The notes beneath the pieces are model-generated. The model was given only the letters and a program-made list of their open reading frames with translations, was not told the DNA's origin and did no database searches. DNA of 64,000 nucleotides from Lepisosteus oculatus (lineage: Eukaryota > Chordata > Actinopteri > Semionotiformes > Lepisosteidae), in the NCBI RefSeq assembly GCF_040954835.1, contig NC_090716.1, forward strand, positions 9,254,775-9,318,774, written 5' to 3'. Below, piece by piece: positions 23,655 through 36,700 of the stretch (its first letter is position 1; each line of letters starts with the position of its first letter). The translations under genes were made by a program, and so were the position numbers.

Positions 23655-26547
23655 CTTGGCGACGGGATCCCCCAACAACACCAATCCTTCAGTAAACTCC
23701 CGTCTCAAACACCTCTTCTACAGCACACTGGAAAGCTCACCGCCACTTCCGCTTTCTGCTGGAAGAGAGAAGGTCATCCGACAGTGAGTACATCCGGGTG
23801 AGCCCGGACTGAATTGGCAAAGCGATTTCTAATTGGCACAGAACTGCCTATATCGAATGCTGTCTTCTGGGGTGTATTATAATTGTAGTTATGTAGTTTA
23901 ATTATTCCAAAATGAGTAGGAATAGAAGTAACGGAATTGGTTGTCTTCATATTTGTTTTTTTTTTTAATATAAACAACAACTAATCCTTCTTTCCACTAA
24001 TGACAACAACTTTCTCCTGCTGTATGTTAAACTCAATTTTTGCTAGTGAGAGGAATGAAACGTTTTTTTAAAAAAAAACTTAATCTAAACTTGCGGTGGG
24101 TTGAAGGGCTCATGTGACCTCATCACCAGCTGACCCATCCTCCCCCACTTCGGTTTGTAGCAAACTATCAGTACTGGTGACCAGAAGATAGAAACCGTAA
24201 TGTAAAAAAAACTGGAACTGGCTCACTGTAAGGGCTTGTAGAGATCTAATCTGGAAGCCTGCTTTTTTAAAACTAAACTTATATGGTGATATCAAATACA
24301 ATGTCATATTGCAATTCCTTTTTATTATCACAAGTTTGCCTCATTACAAGCAATAAATGTGCACAAGTAGCCATATATTTACAGTGTATTGTATGTATTT
24401 AACAGAAAGATTAACATTTTCCTTGACTTAGTCACAGGTGAATACAGCTATCTGTGATCTTATTTCAAAGTCTGCTTACCTTATTTTCATCTCAAACATG
24501 TTGCACACTGTTACAGACCTGCTGATCTAACAAATAACAGCAGAACTAGAAAACCATATTTATATTTGCATAATTTGGGAGCCATCTTGCTCCAATGAGC
24601 ACGCTTCTTCTGTGTGTGGAGTGGAACGTTTGAAAGGCAGGGAGGGAGAGAGAAGAAATGAGGCCGATGTTTTGCAGGAAGGCCTGAGAATATTTGATGT
24701 GCTAAACTGCAGAATGAAGTTAATTAAAATCCTATATCACTGCTATGTTGTGTTGTGGTCTGTGCATAAATTGCATGCTAATTTGTTTGTGGTGAATGGA
24801 GCAATTCATTGCAGGCTTGTAGCAAAGAGGAGCTGTCCATGTCAGCTGGTTTTGAAGTATAAGTGAAGGAACAAAACAGGCGAAAGCAATATTCTGACAA
24901 GATCACCAGAATCAACTGCTTCTTCACAGATTCTGTAAACTGCCCTGAAAATTATTAATGCAATATGTTAAGTCACAAGTATATTAAAAAAATATCCTCT
25001 ATCAAAACATCCTTTATCAAAAAGTGGCGTGAAATGCAGTGGTCTTCTCACTTCTTATGAGAGCAGTCAGCTTTAATAAAATCACTGTGAAAGGTAAGAA
25101 CCATATTTTATAAATTGTTATCGATTATGTCAAAATTGCACAGAGATATAATATAATGCCTTGTCTTTCTCACACCTGAAGAAGGCTCCACGGCCGAAAC
25201 GTGTTTTCTTTCTTCTTTTTTTCAGCATGGAATAAACCAATTACTTGTTCCTTTGCAGCCTACACATGCTGACGCAGCTACCCACCTAATATAATATAAT
25301 GCTGTTTTATTTGAATTCAGTTAATTAGGATATCTACAGTAGTATATTTCATGTTGTAGAGGTGCAAAATGATTATTGTATAGTAGCAGACATAATGTAT
25401 GTACCAGCACACTTAATCTAAAATATGTTTATTCAGTTATTTACAAAAACTGAATAAACATTTACAAAAAGCATTATTTTTTGTAAAGATTTACAAAAAG
25501 CATCATTAATTGTTGGACTGTATATATGTCAGTAACACTTCTTATAAGTTTAAAGAGCAGTTATGTTTCTTAGAAAATGATAGGTAAGATGTTCTAGTTG
25601 GGAATTACTAATTTAACATACAGGGTGCTAATACACATATCTGCAATTGTGAATTCTTTTCCTAAAGATGAAACACAATGTCTTTTAAACTTTGGGAGCT
25701 GGGCAGTGTTTTGTGTACCACTGCCTGATAATGAGTTTCAGCTACAGCACCTCAGACGTAGCCCTGGGCAGGGCTGGGTTTCTCCAGTCGACTACTGTAT
25801 AGTTTTTCACTAGATAGAATAAGGTTGCTTTTCCTTCTGAAGGAAAAAACCTGGAGGGATTCTGATACAAAAATCAGATTCTACCACAGACATACGTTTC
25901 TTTTAAGCCAAGGATTCCAGAAATCGTATACTCTGGATGTTTTGTCACACTTGTGGTTTTATAAGCTTTAGCTGCCAGAGCTGTTATAACCTGTTGGATA
26001 TCTTTCTTTGAGTGTTTTATACCTAGGGCCATGGTTTAATTTTTCACCTCATCACTGTTTGTACCGTTACTGTGTGACGTAAATACCTCTTATTCATTGA
26101 AACACGTAATCCCTTGTAAGTAGTTTCTAATTGTGACGGACTGCTTTATAACAGTCATTTCCCAGCACTCAGAGAATCGAATGAAAGACCTTTGACCTTT
26201 AGTCTAGAGCAGAGCTCTCCTTGATGCATTCTTGCAGTGATAGTATAGATGTGGTTTCTGGGTGTCCGGAAGGTAATAAAGAGAAGTTCCACTGTATGTA
26301 AAATACCGTGGGATCATGTAAGACCGATAGCTCTTTCAGGAAATGCAATCACAGAGTAACCAAAGCAGTAGGTTGATATGGTAATAGGTAGGGTAAGATA
26401 AATGATAACCTTCACTGGTCTTATAAATACATTAAATAGGCTTAGATTGCTTCTATTATTTTTTTCCCTATCTCACATGTCTTAGTTTGTACCTGTTTTA
26501 TAAAGTGAGAATTTCATGTCTATTCATTGCTGTCCTTATTGAAGGTT
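23655..26547. other. Head-to-head intergenic region between CTR9 and IRAG1
   Basis: About 2.9 kb separate the two divergent start codons. The first 200 nt beside CTR9 carry scattered CpGs and should hold its promoter and 5' leader. The rest is AT-rich with one dispersed repeat (25168-25288) and a small direct repeat of TTTACAAAAAGCAT units near 25480-25505. No TATA box or further exon is convincing. Confidence 0.5.
25168..25288 (+). repeat. Dispersed 'GCCGAAACGT' element, plus orientation
   Basis: The element contains CACACCTGAAGAAGGCTCC, GGCCGAAACGTGTTTTC, TTCAGCATGGAATAAACC and ACTTGTTCCTTTGCAGCC, and ends in GCTGACGCAGCTACCCACCT. It shares all blocks with the right half of the 21241-21430 copy. 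Confidence 0.75.
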
Positions 26548-27735
26548 ATGGATTCACAGCAGAGCCAAAAGAGAGATAACAGCTCTCCACCAGTGAAGTC
26601 TCCACTGGGCCTTCGGAGATGGCAGGCTTTCGACTGTATGTCCTTTAACCCTCTTCGTGGCCCAAACTCCAGCACTGTGGATAGAAATGGGCATAGAAGT
26701 CCCTCTGTATCAGAGTGCTCCACTGCAGCATCTACTGAAGATTTAATTGTCAGTCTGCACGAGCAAGAACACCAATCGGACAACAACAGACGTAAGAGAG
26801 ACTTTAATGTTGTTAAAATGTAATTTTAGCATTATATACCACTTATTCAAAGTTATGGACAACAGCCAGTAATCCGTAATAAAATGATAATTCAAGGTTT
26901 AAACATGAAAAGGTGCTAAAAGCAGCTTCAAAGCCAGTTCAGGTCATGAACTCTCTGGAACATATTCTTTCATTTTTTATTTCACGAAACCTGAAACCTG
27001 GCATTAGCTGTGCTGTTGTTTTTATTTCTGCTGTCAAACAAACTGCAACAGAAAATGGATAGAACATTACCTTCGATGTCTCCTTTGTAAACAACCAAGT
27101 TGTTGTGTGCGTTTTTATTTCATTTTCCTCTTAGTTTTCAGTTCTGCCAGCTGTGTCTCTGAAGATTTTGGCGAAGAGGAAAAAATCACCCACACCTTTT
27201 CAGAAGAACATTTGTTAAACATCACTTTCGAGGCATGTGATACCACAGGCAGAGGTGGAGAGAACTCATTCTTTTGCTTTTTAAAGGATCAATATAACTT
27301 CAATCTTCTTAGGTAGAGGTCTATCCTATGATTATAAATATTTGACTGCTATTTTCTGTAGGGGAAGTGATGGCTTCCACTGTTATGCAGTACCTACAGA
27401 GCATGACGTCTCAGAGCCCAGAGCAAGGGAGGCTGTCAAGACTTTACGACATGCTGGACCCTGACAGGAAGGGGGTCTTTGTGAACAGGGATGTGTTCCA
27501 GGCCACAATGAAAAGATGGATCTCCCAGTGCAGCCAAGACTGGTAAGAACCACCATCTGCCTGTAATCTATTATGGTTTTTGTGAATATCCTCCCCAGAA
27601 TATTACATTTGTGGGTATTTAGAAAATTCTTGACTTTGATTGCACCAAGAAGCTAATATATATACCATTAATTTAGCTTACTGGATGATGATTATCAGAG
27701 TCTTGGAGAAGACCATTGCAAAGCACCTATAAACG
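26548..27735 (+). other. KASH5-like EF-hand module exons
   Basis: The exons at 27135-27254 and 27362-27542 encode [18 protein letters not shown] followed by QYLQSM, aligning without gaps to the first EF-hand-like unit of KASH5 (FEACDP...GTV...VLAYL as I recall). A second loop [12 protein letters not shown] then precedes [12 protein letters not shown], matching the KASH5 segment with V-M-R-D-W-I. Loop 2 has Asp at 1 and 3, Gly at 6, a hydrophobic residue at 8 and Asp rather than Glu at 12. Position 5 is Lys, so calcium binding is doubtful. The first exon is Ser-rich and unstructured. Confidence 0.75.
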
Positions 27736-30700
27736 GTAAGTTTTTTTGCATAACTCACTAAAAGGTATAGTATATGACATATATATTTGTGCGCTTTAAA
27801 CGAAGTGATTGTTTTTAAAACTGCATTCTGCCAACAGGGAGTGAATCGTCTGTTTCGGAAACTGAAAGAAGAGATTGTATTTATTAGTAAGTATATAAAA
27901 TTGTTACATTTGTGGTTTTTAAGTTATCTTGAAAATGTTTACCAACGCCTTGAATGGTGCAATATAAGCAAGACACTGGCAAAAGCCACTGTACTAGATT
28001 TCCCACGGATTTAAGTTATTTTTTTCCATGCTCTCGTGGTTACTGTTTCTCACGTTTCTTTCCTAATGTATTCCAGTGAATCCAGGGACATGATCAGCAC
28101 TGTTGCGGACCTACGGCACGCTAACCACAGCCTGAGCGAGCAGAACAGCAGCCTTCTCAAGGCTGTGGAAGCATGCGACGAGAAAAACCTCCAGCTCACA
28201 GCGGAAGTCAGCAAACTCAAGAGAAAATTAATGAGGTATCTTTGAAAAGAGGAATTGGAAATGAACCGATTGGCTCTGCCCTAATGAATTCAAGTGGCTT
28301 AAATAACGTCTGAACGCTACTTGTGAGGTTCCTTAAATACTCGTGGCTTAAACAAAACTGCCGAAACAATGATAGATTCATGGACTGACTGAACTCCTGA
28401 AGAATTTCGTATATTTGCTATACCCCCACCGCACACTTTGCTGAGTTCTTAAAAGGTGTCGCTGCTGTTAATAACGTAAAAACGTGCCTTTAATTATCCA
28501 CATTTCTTGAAGGTTGAAGAAAATGAGCAACATGACATAAACTGAAGAAAGAGCTTCATACATACATGTGTTGTTTTTTTTTTTGTGTATGTATGTATCC
28601 ACACATTTGAATGTTGAAACCCTATAATCAGCACACAGCGATCCGCTGTAAGTGTCGAGTCCCTATCGGAAGAGTTGGATGATGCCAGGAGACTAATAAA
28701 GGACAGCCAGGAGAGAGCCTGCAGGATACAGACCTACAACAATAAACTGGTATGATTGCAATTTTCACCTGCAGTCATCTTCAGCGACACTGTTAATGAT
28801 TGTAATAGCACAGCCAGGTGATGGCACCATATCATGCAGGTCTTTCACGAAGATCAAAGGCAAATACAAATACTGCTCAGCGTTAAAATAGGACGTACTG
28901 TGCAGGTGACACAGAATGTCAAGTTTTAATTTAAATAACTAGTTAGATGTTGCGTTCCTTCCTTTGTGTCCCTACTTGATTAATATATTAATATTCCAAT
29001 CAGTTGTCTGAAATATCAATGCCAGCAAACATTGTTTGATATAGTTTGATTTGTTTAAAACATCTAAATAAAATAGTTGTGTGTAAAATAACATACTTAG
29101 ACGTCGATAGAATTGCAAAACAAAAACAAATCTAAACAAAATCAAATAACTTAGAAGTCCACAGAATTATATCCAGTGCTCCTTTTGAATCTGCTATATA
29201 CACTGTGTATATTTAATTGTTCTCAGGGGTGGTAGGGACATATAGTTGTGGAGTATTAAACTGTTCTGTTTTTATTTTTGTTCAGTAACCAAATAAAATG
29301 ATCAGACCACCATAATTTCCATTAATTGTGTTTCCTGTTTCTTTTCAATATAGAAGAAAGAAAACGAATGTTTAAGGGCACAAATTCAATTACTGGAAGA
29401 GGTGGTAGGTTGTTATGTTTGAACAGATGTCATTTCACATCTGAAGGTATTGGTTTTGCTTATTGTGATTTAGATCATTGTTTATCATTGGTTTGATATC
29501 ATGATATGTCTGGCATTTGAATCTACTCTGGCTGAAACATTTACTCTTATCTTAGATCATACCTATTTCAAATTAAATATCTATTTAACATTGTTCACAA
29601 AATAGAATCAATAAGACTGCAGTCAACTCTCATCCATAAATGCTTGTTGAATTATGTAGTGGCATTGGATTCATGTTGAACATGTTTTATAGAATGAAAA
29701 ACTTGCCCAAGAGAAATCCTTTAACAAAACCTGCCTTGCCAAACTAATGAAAATGCAGTCTGAAATGAGGGTGAGTGCCTTTGGAACTAAAGCAAATACA
29801 GCTGTAAATTTTGTATTTTGACAGTAATTAAAACAATGAAAAATTTAGGTTATGTTTTCAATGCTTTACAGAAGGAACTAGATGAAACACATGTTTTGTT
29901 GGCATCAAAAGACAGGGAAATCACACAGGTGAGTTAACATATTCAAAATGGAAATGTGGCAAAACATGTTTTTTCTGTTTGACTTTGAAACTGAACTGAA
30001 AATTATGGAAACTATTTTATTTCAGAAAACAATGCTCATTGAAGAGTTAAAATTCTCTCAAATGGAGAACCACAGAATCATTGAGGTATTCTTTTCATTC
30101 CATGTTGGTTTGTGTAACAGTAAACTTGTGTTTCAAATTATGTTGGTCTGTTATTGAGCATTTGTTGTAGAAGATGAATTAAAACTGTAACATAATGTGA
30201 AAAATTAAATTTTTGTGTATATCTTTTAGTTAAGATGAAAATAAATCCTTACTATTTTTAAGACAAGAATTTTAAGATCTGGTCTGCAACATGGCAAATG
30301 TTTAATGCAAGGTAAAATTGAGAAATTATCTTATGCATGAAGATTACAGTACTGCCTGAGTAATTAATTACATAACTGTAATATTTCCCAAAGTAAGAAC
30401 GCCAATATACAGATTATGTTCTTGTAGGTATACTTATATTGTTTGAAAATGGAACTCTTTGTGTAGTATAATACGTAATGCACTGTAATACTCGTTGTAG
30501 GGAATGTATTCAGAAGTACAGAGACTTCAAGAAAATGCTCGGCATGGGCTGTTGAGGTAGGCAATGTGTCCATATGTAAATCATCTTCTACAAAACAAAT
30601 GAGGAAACTTATGCCAGCCTGTTGGCTGGGCAAGGGAGCCATACAGACATGCCAGGTCACCTGGAACATATTTGATTTTGAAGTAAGACGTGCTACACAT

Positions 30701-33700
30701 GTTGTTATTTCACTGCACCACAGACAGGCCAGTTTCATTGTGCTGTACCAGACGGATCAGACAGCTGCTCTTTTTTCCAGCTCGTAGCAGCTGTGCTCAG
30801 GTGAGGTGCTGGTATAAAGGGTGAAGTTTTGGTGGCACTCTAGAGGACTTTAATCTAACAGTTTGGTTTTTGCAGATGCAATGTAACCCTACCCTGCCCC
30901 TTGGGAAAGTATGACACTCCTCCCCATCAACACTCACTACAGTCAGAAATCCAGGAACTGCAAGAGGTAATACGGGATGACTAAAACTAAAGAGTATCAC
31001 AGTGACAACTGCTGTGCCTGTGTCCATTCTGGTATCTCATTTTCAGTGAAAGATGTGTCCAAGACAGATGCAGGCAGTGGCTGGTTGGATCTTTAAAAAC
31101 TACATGATTACATTACACTATAACTTCATTGTTATACTTCATTGTCTTTAATGGGCAAAAAAATTAATGGGTGGCAAAGTGACGCAGTGGTGTGCACTGC
31201 TGCCTTGCATCGTGGGACCTCTGAGTTCATTTCCTGGAGGGCTATGGGCATGTGTTCACATGGGTTTCCTCCCACAGCCCAGAGACTAACTGGTGGGTTA
31301 ATTGGCTTCTGGGAACACTGGTCCTGGTGTGAATGTGTGTGTCTGTGTGACCTGTGATGGACTAGTGTCCCATTCAAGGTTTAACCGGAGTTGCACCCAT
31401 TGCTTGGTTGGATAGGCTCCGGCTACACCCCACAGCATTGATTGGATAATGCAGTTAGAAAAGGGATGGATGGAAAATTTTAGTTTTGAAATAGCAGTTG
31501 AATTTACATTATCTCCCATAGTGGACCCCCCACTGATAGACAGCTGATCTGAAATATTATCGAGTTCTTAAATTTGTATCAATCCAGGCATTAGAGCTAA
31601 CTATAAGAGTAATAAACATTGCTTTTTACATACAACCCAGTAAAGAATTGAAGCTTTTATGGTCATGGTAACTTTTATAATGCTATTAGCTGTGACAATA
31701 TCAGTGACAAAGTAATTCATTCTACAACATCTGTAGTGCTGTGACATTTTTGTTGTAGCTTGGCAGTACTGAAGAGGCAAACAGTCCTCTTTGTGGGCTA
31801 TTGTCCTCCACCAACCAGAAGGATGAGTTTCAGAAGCTTCTGCATCAGATTAAATCACAGGAACACATTCAAATGCTTCACACCGAACCTGAACAGAGGG
31901 TAAGGTGCCCGTGTGCTACACAGAGCAAACAATATTCAAAGATACTGGCATTCATGTTACAGGAGTCCTAAACCAGCCAGGATAATTTCTTTAGGAAAAT
32001 ATTATTAATTTTATATATTGAAATCATGTTAACAAAAGAGGCAAACAGCTGAGTGACGCCTAAAACCAGTCATTACATATAAACTTAAATGTATAGATTG
32101 GTTATATAAATAATATCTGTATACACAATTATAAATAACTTACCGAAGCATGTACTCCTAAATTACATTTCCCTGATGACTTCCTTTCCATCATTTTTTG
32201 TCCGAAAGTCAAATTCTGTAAGTAATTATGACGCTTGTGAGAGTTGTATTTAGAATATGGGTTACTACATGGTTAACCCCCTTCTGTCTCAAAATGCAGC
32301 TCTTGTATGGGAATCTGTTAATGATCACAGCAAATTACATAAGAAGCTCTTCTAGTCAGTTTTGTGACTAACACTGGATTATCTGCCTTTCTAAATTTTT
32401 CACTAGATTTGGGATGCAGTGTTTTTATAGGCATAGAAACAGATATATTACTGAAACCTCAGGTGTTATATTTATTTTCATTTCCAGTTTAAAACAACTT
32501 GTTTATTCCATTTCCATAAAATACTTAGGGAGATCATTTATTGATCTTTGTGGTAAAAGTCAAAGCTTATTAATAGCTTAACATTTGAGTTATGGATTGC
32601 TAAACATAAGAATGTATAAAAACATACGGACAAGAGGAGTTCTTTCTTTAGCTACTTTAATTGCTAGTAGCTAACAAACCTCTGGTTCTCAGTCAGCCCA
32701 TTCCCAAAGCCAGAGATTCAGCTTAATCAACTGTTATTCTCTCCAAGATACTTGGATTTATTGTGAATTTGTATTTTGCTTTTATAATACTGACAAAAAA
32801 CATTTGCTCATTTAGTCTCCATTGTGAAATTCCTTTTCTTCTTTCATCTTTACTCCTCCTGCATCTTTTTAATTTTTATCATTTTATATGTCGCTTTCTT
32901 CCTCCCTGCATTTCTATTAACTGATTTATTAAACAATTTTGGGTCCTTGCTTTCTGGCCTTTAATTAACTTATAACTTATAATTAACTTATTCTAATAAC
33001 TCTTGGGATTTCTCTGGTCTGTGCTTCAAGTATCTTTAAACTGCCACCACCCATTTTCATTAGATGTAATGTTCGCCTGTTTAATGTTGGTGGACATCTT
33101 TCTTTTAATTTCTTTCAGGATACAATTAAAGGTGCCAGGAATAAAGTTGTGGAAAGATTAGAAAGAGCCTACTTTCAATGTCAGCAGCAACATTCAAGCA
33201 CCAAGCAGCATCTGGCAAATGTGTATGTGAGTTTTATTTGAAGTGTTGCATTGTTTCAGATATGTACTCCAGTATTGACCAGTAATGTCTACACAATAAT
33301 ACTAATTAGAGCAAAAACTGATCTGGAGTAGATCAAATTCTTATTTTTTCTTTATTCATTTAAATCAGTTTTTATATTTGATCTTGCTAATAACTTTGGA
33401 TGCTTGCTTGACAGAAAAATAGAAAAAAACGTTCTCAAGCAGTCTTGGGCTAAAACGTTCATGTACTATAGTTCTAATAAGAATCACATTTTCTTGATAG
33501 AATACGAGAGCTTGAGTTGCTGAAAGTCCTGAAGTCTGAAGCTGAGGATAAGGTGTTGGAGCAGGAGCAAGGGCTGGCAGAGGCTGAGAAAGACAATAAA
33601 GAGGCAAAGAAGATGGCTGCTATGAACTGGTGGAGAGCTTTAAAAGCAGAAGAGGAGAAAATCAGAGCCAAAGACGAAACTGCTCAGGTGACTCGGGTGT

Positions 33701-36700
33701 GTGTAGAAACAAAAGAAAAGCTCCTACAAGCCCAGGGCGTAATCAAGGAGATGGAAAGCAAGTTGTGTCATTTGGAAGCGTCATTAATGGAGGCTCAGCA
33801 AAAAGTTCCTGAGGCTGAAACAAGAGGTCAAACAAGCGAAGAGGCAGTGCCCACCAACCATACAACCTGGGAACAAGGAGCAGTTTTACCAGAAAAAAAG
33901 GTCATGGAAGATGGACAAAAAACAGCACAAAATAAGCTGATTTTAGCTGATGCAGATACCTGTGAGCCAGAAGTCATTAACTTAAAAGAATCGGCTTTGC
34001 AAAGCTTTCTGGGGTCCTTGAAGAAAATGGAGGAAACGACGAGCCAAGTGGCAGAGCTCATCAGACTTGGCGAGCAGAGGTTTGTGGTTGCTAAGGAAAA
34101 ACTGGATGCAGTGACAGAAAGAATCGAAGCTGCTTTGGAAAGAGCTGAAAATGCGGAAATACAGTTCAACCTGCTGGAGTCTAGGGTCTCTGCAAAAAAT
34201 GAGGTATCTGTCTATTTTCCTAAAACGTCTCACAGCACCTATCCCGAAATGGAGAGTATAACATCCAGGAGCATCATGTAAAGCTTTCTTTCGTGTGTAT
34301 GAAAATCAAAGCCAGTTCCTCTGAGAGATTGTCTCACAGTACAGAATTATGCTGACATATCTGTCTAGAGCATGAGAGGAAAGGGTAATTAAAAGCTCTA
34401 GATAACTACAAAGGTGTATGCTTGTAATAACCAGACATATATCTTCAGTTACTGAGCATCAGTAGGTTTATTTAATTATACAAAACAATAATGGTCTACA
34501 AAAAGAGATGTAATATAAAGGAAGGTTCTGTTTTCTTGTATGTTTGACCTTGCACATCTTTCCATCATGAGCAAAGATGACATTATGATACTGGAGGAAT
34601 GACATTTGTAATGTGTTCTTTTGTTTATAGGCCTGTATTTGAAAAGAGTTCTTTTAATTTCAAAATAAAACAAAGACTAGTTCTTGTTGCAGGGGAAGAC
34701 AAATAGATGGACACACTCACTGAAGGTCTGTTTAATGTCAATGCCATAGTTTATCCTTTCATTTTATTTTATTTTTTTTGTTTAATATTTTTCCCCAAGT
34801 TAGTAATTATTTTCAGTTTGTCTGATACTATCTGTTTATCTGAACAATACGAAATGCCACTTAATGCGAACTTGACATTTTGCACTCTTTCCCGAATGCT
34901 ACCTCTGACGTTTGTTCCAAGTGCTTAACTCACACTTCTGGGAAAGAGGAGTGAGACTGTAAACTAACATTTGACCACTGGTTTTATTCTCAAGCCTACA
35001 GATTCCAGATCACCCACTGGGTCTGTGGGTGGATCACCCTCTGTGGCCTTTTCTGAGACACACAATACAGAGAAATTCACTTGTCCGGCTCCGAAAGCAA
35101 CCACCATCTGCCAATCCTCTCCTTGTGATGTTACAAATGGTAAAGTTAAATAACTTGAAACTGCTGTTAAATGCCTGAGTTTTCCTTGGCTGCTCTTTTC
35201 CTGTTGTGTCCACAGAGACCCCTGTCATTCATTGGTCATGGCATTCTGCCAGTATCATTCTCTCAGGCCCTAATTCAGTGTAGCTTGAGTGAAAAAAAAT
35301 CTAAGAAAGAATAAATTTAAGGCAAACATAAAAAGCCAATGTTTATATTTACAGATACATGAGGAGTTACCAATTTTTTTTTGCTATAAAAGCTATATGT
35401 TTAATTATTAAAACTAAAGTACCCTTATAAAACCATTATGGTCTAAAGCCACCCCCGATTCCAAAGGTTAATTCTGCTTTAATGCTTCAATAAAAGCTAT
35501 CCAAAGAGAGGATTAATGAGCATGTCATTCCATTCTATCTCTACATTTTCACGGAGTCTGAATCCAAGGAAATTACATTACTGAGGTTGTGATGCATTGA
35601 GGTTTGTTTGCTTTAGTGAATCCAGCTAGTCTTCTGCTTAAGCCATCTATTGGAGATGAAGACAAATCTCCCAAAGGTCCTGTGGAAAGCTGGGTCAACA
35701 GTTGGACTTTCTTATCACATAACACATGTTCCTCTGAGATCTTTAAGGCCTTTCATGACCCAGAGTGCTTTGAATGAGTTAATTGAAAGCATGCCAAAGA
35801 AAATTAAAAAGGCATCCTATTTAATTGTGTTTCTGTTTAATCTGAATTCTCAGTACATATTTTACAGCACTATCTCAATACACTTTTAAAACCTTCAACA
35901 CCTAAAATCAAATTATCTGTAAATTATTGTCTTTTTGAATGTGGAGTCACACTCTACTCTTATTTACCCCCAAACTCTGAAGTACTATGTTCAGATATAA
36001 TGTGCAAATCACGGGTGTTGTTTGCAGTTTGTAAAGGCAATAAATTAAGAAATCTTGCCTACATGGAAAGTAGCTTCTAAATTATTTCAAACCTTGACTC
36101 ATTGATCATTTTAAAAGGATAAATTTAAGTGTTAAACTTGGTTTGTCGGGCATTAATTCTGTTTGCTGTCTAAAGAGTTTGATTTTGCCTTTTGAAAACA
36201 CAAAGCACAACAGAAAAAAACATTATTTACATTGACTACTAAAATAATTAATTCGATTTCTGAGCCACATTCCAAGCTTTCACAGAACATTCAAAAGAAG
36301 TAGCTTCTGTTTCTTGCTTTCTGGAGGAAATTATCTGAATGTCCCTTGTTCAGAGTTCACACACTGTACAGTGCCACTTGTCCGCATTGCAAGCTTTGTT
36401 TTTACATCACCCAAGAGTGTTTTGTTTTCACTATCATGTTTCCCTCCATCTGGAACAAAAAAAGCAAATATTAAGCCTAGCATATGCATAATTGATCAGG
36501 CTTCCATTTAGGAGAAAATGCATCCTAGCAACACAGCAAAAAGAAAATCACTTTAAACGAAAACTCAGATTTTTAAATGTGTTTGTTGAGCCTGAATTAT
36601 CCATTGTTTTTTAACAAAAGATAGGTGTACCTCAATGTTTCTTTACATTCATGTCTATGCATACTTTAAAAAAATAAATAAACAGAACCGATTTAACAGA

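Larger units (their letters stand above)
28077..34203 (+). other. Coiled-coil region exons of the IRAG1/KASH5-like gene
   Basis: Eleven exons with heptad-like sequence, beginning [20 protein letters not shown], similar in style to the KASH5 coiled-coil region (ATADLLSSLEDLELSNRRL in human, from memory). Many exons are short multiples of three (51, 78, 57, 60, 141 nt), typical of coiled-coil genes. The large exon 33501-34203 encodes about 234 residues of Glu/Lys/Ala-rich helix with one Thr/Pro break near its middle. The donor at 33222 (GTATGT) rather than the GTGAGT four bases later is required by phase. Confidence 0.75.

Noticed and set aside
33223-33230. GTGAGT donor at the end of exon 33119-33222
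   Set aside because: It is a stronger consensus than the GTATGT chosen, but it leaves phase 0 and puts a stop early in exon 33501-34203. The upstream GTATGT keeps frame.
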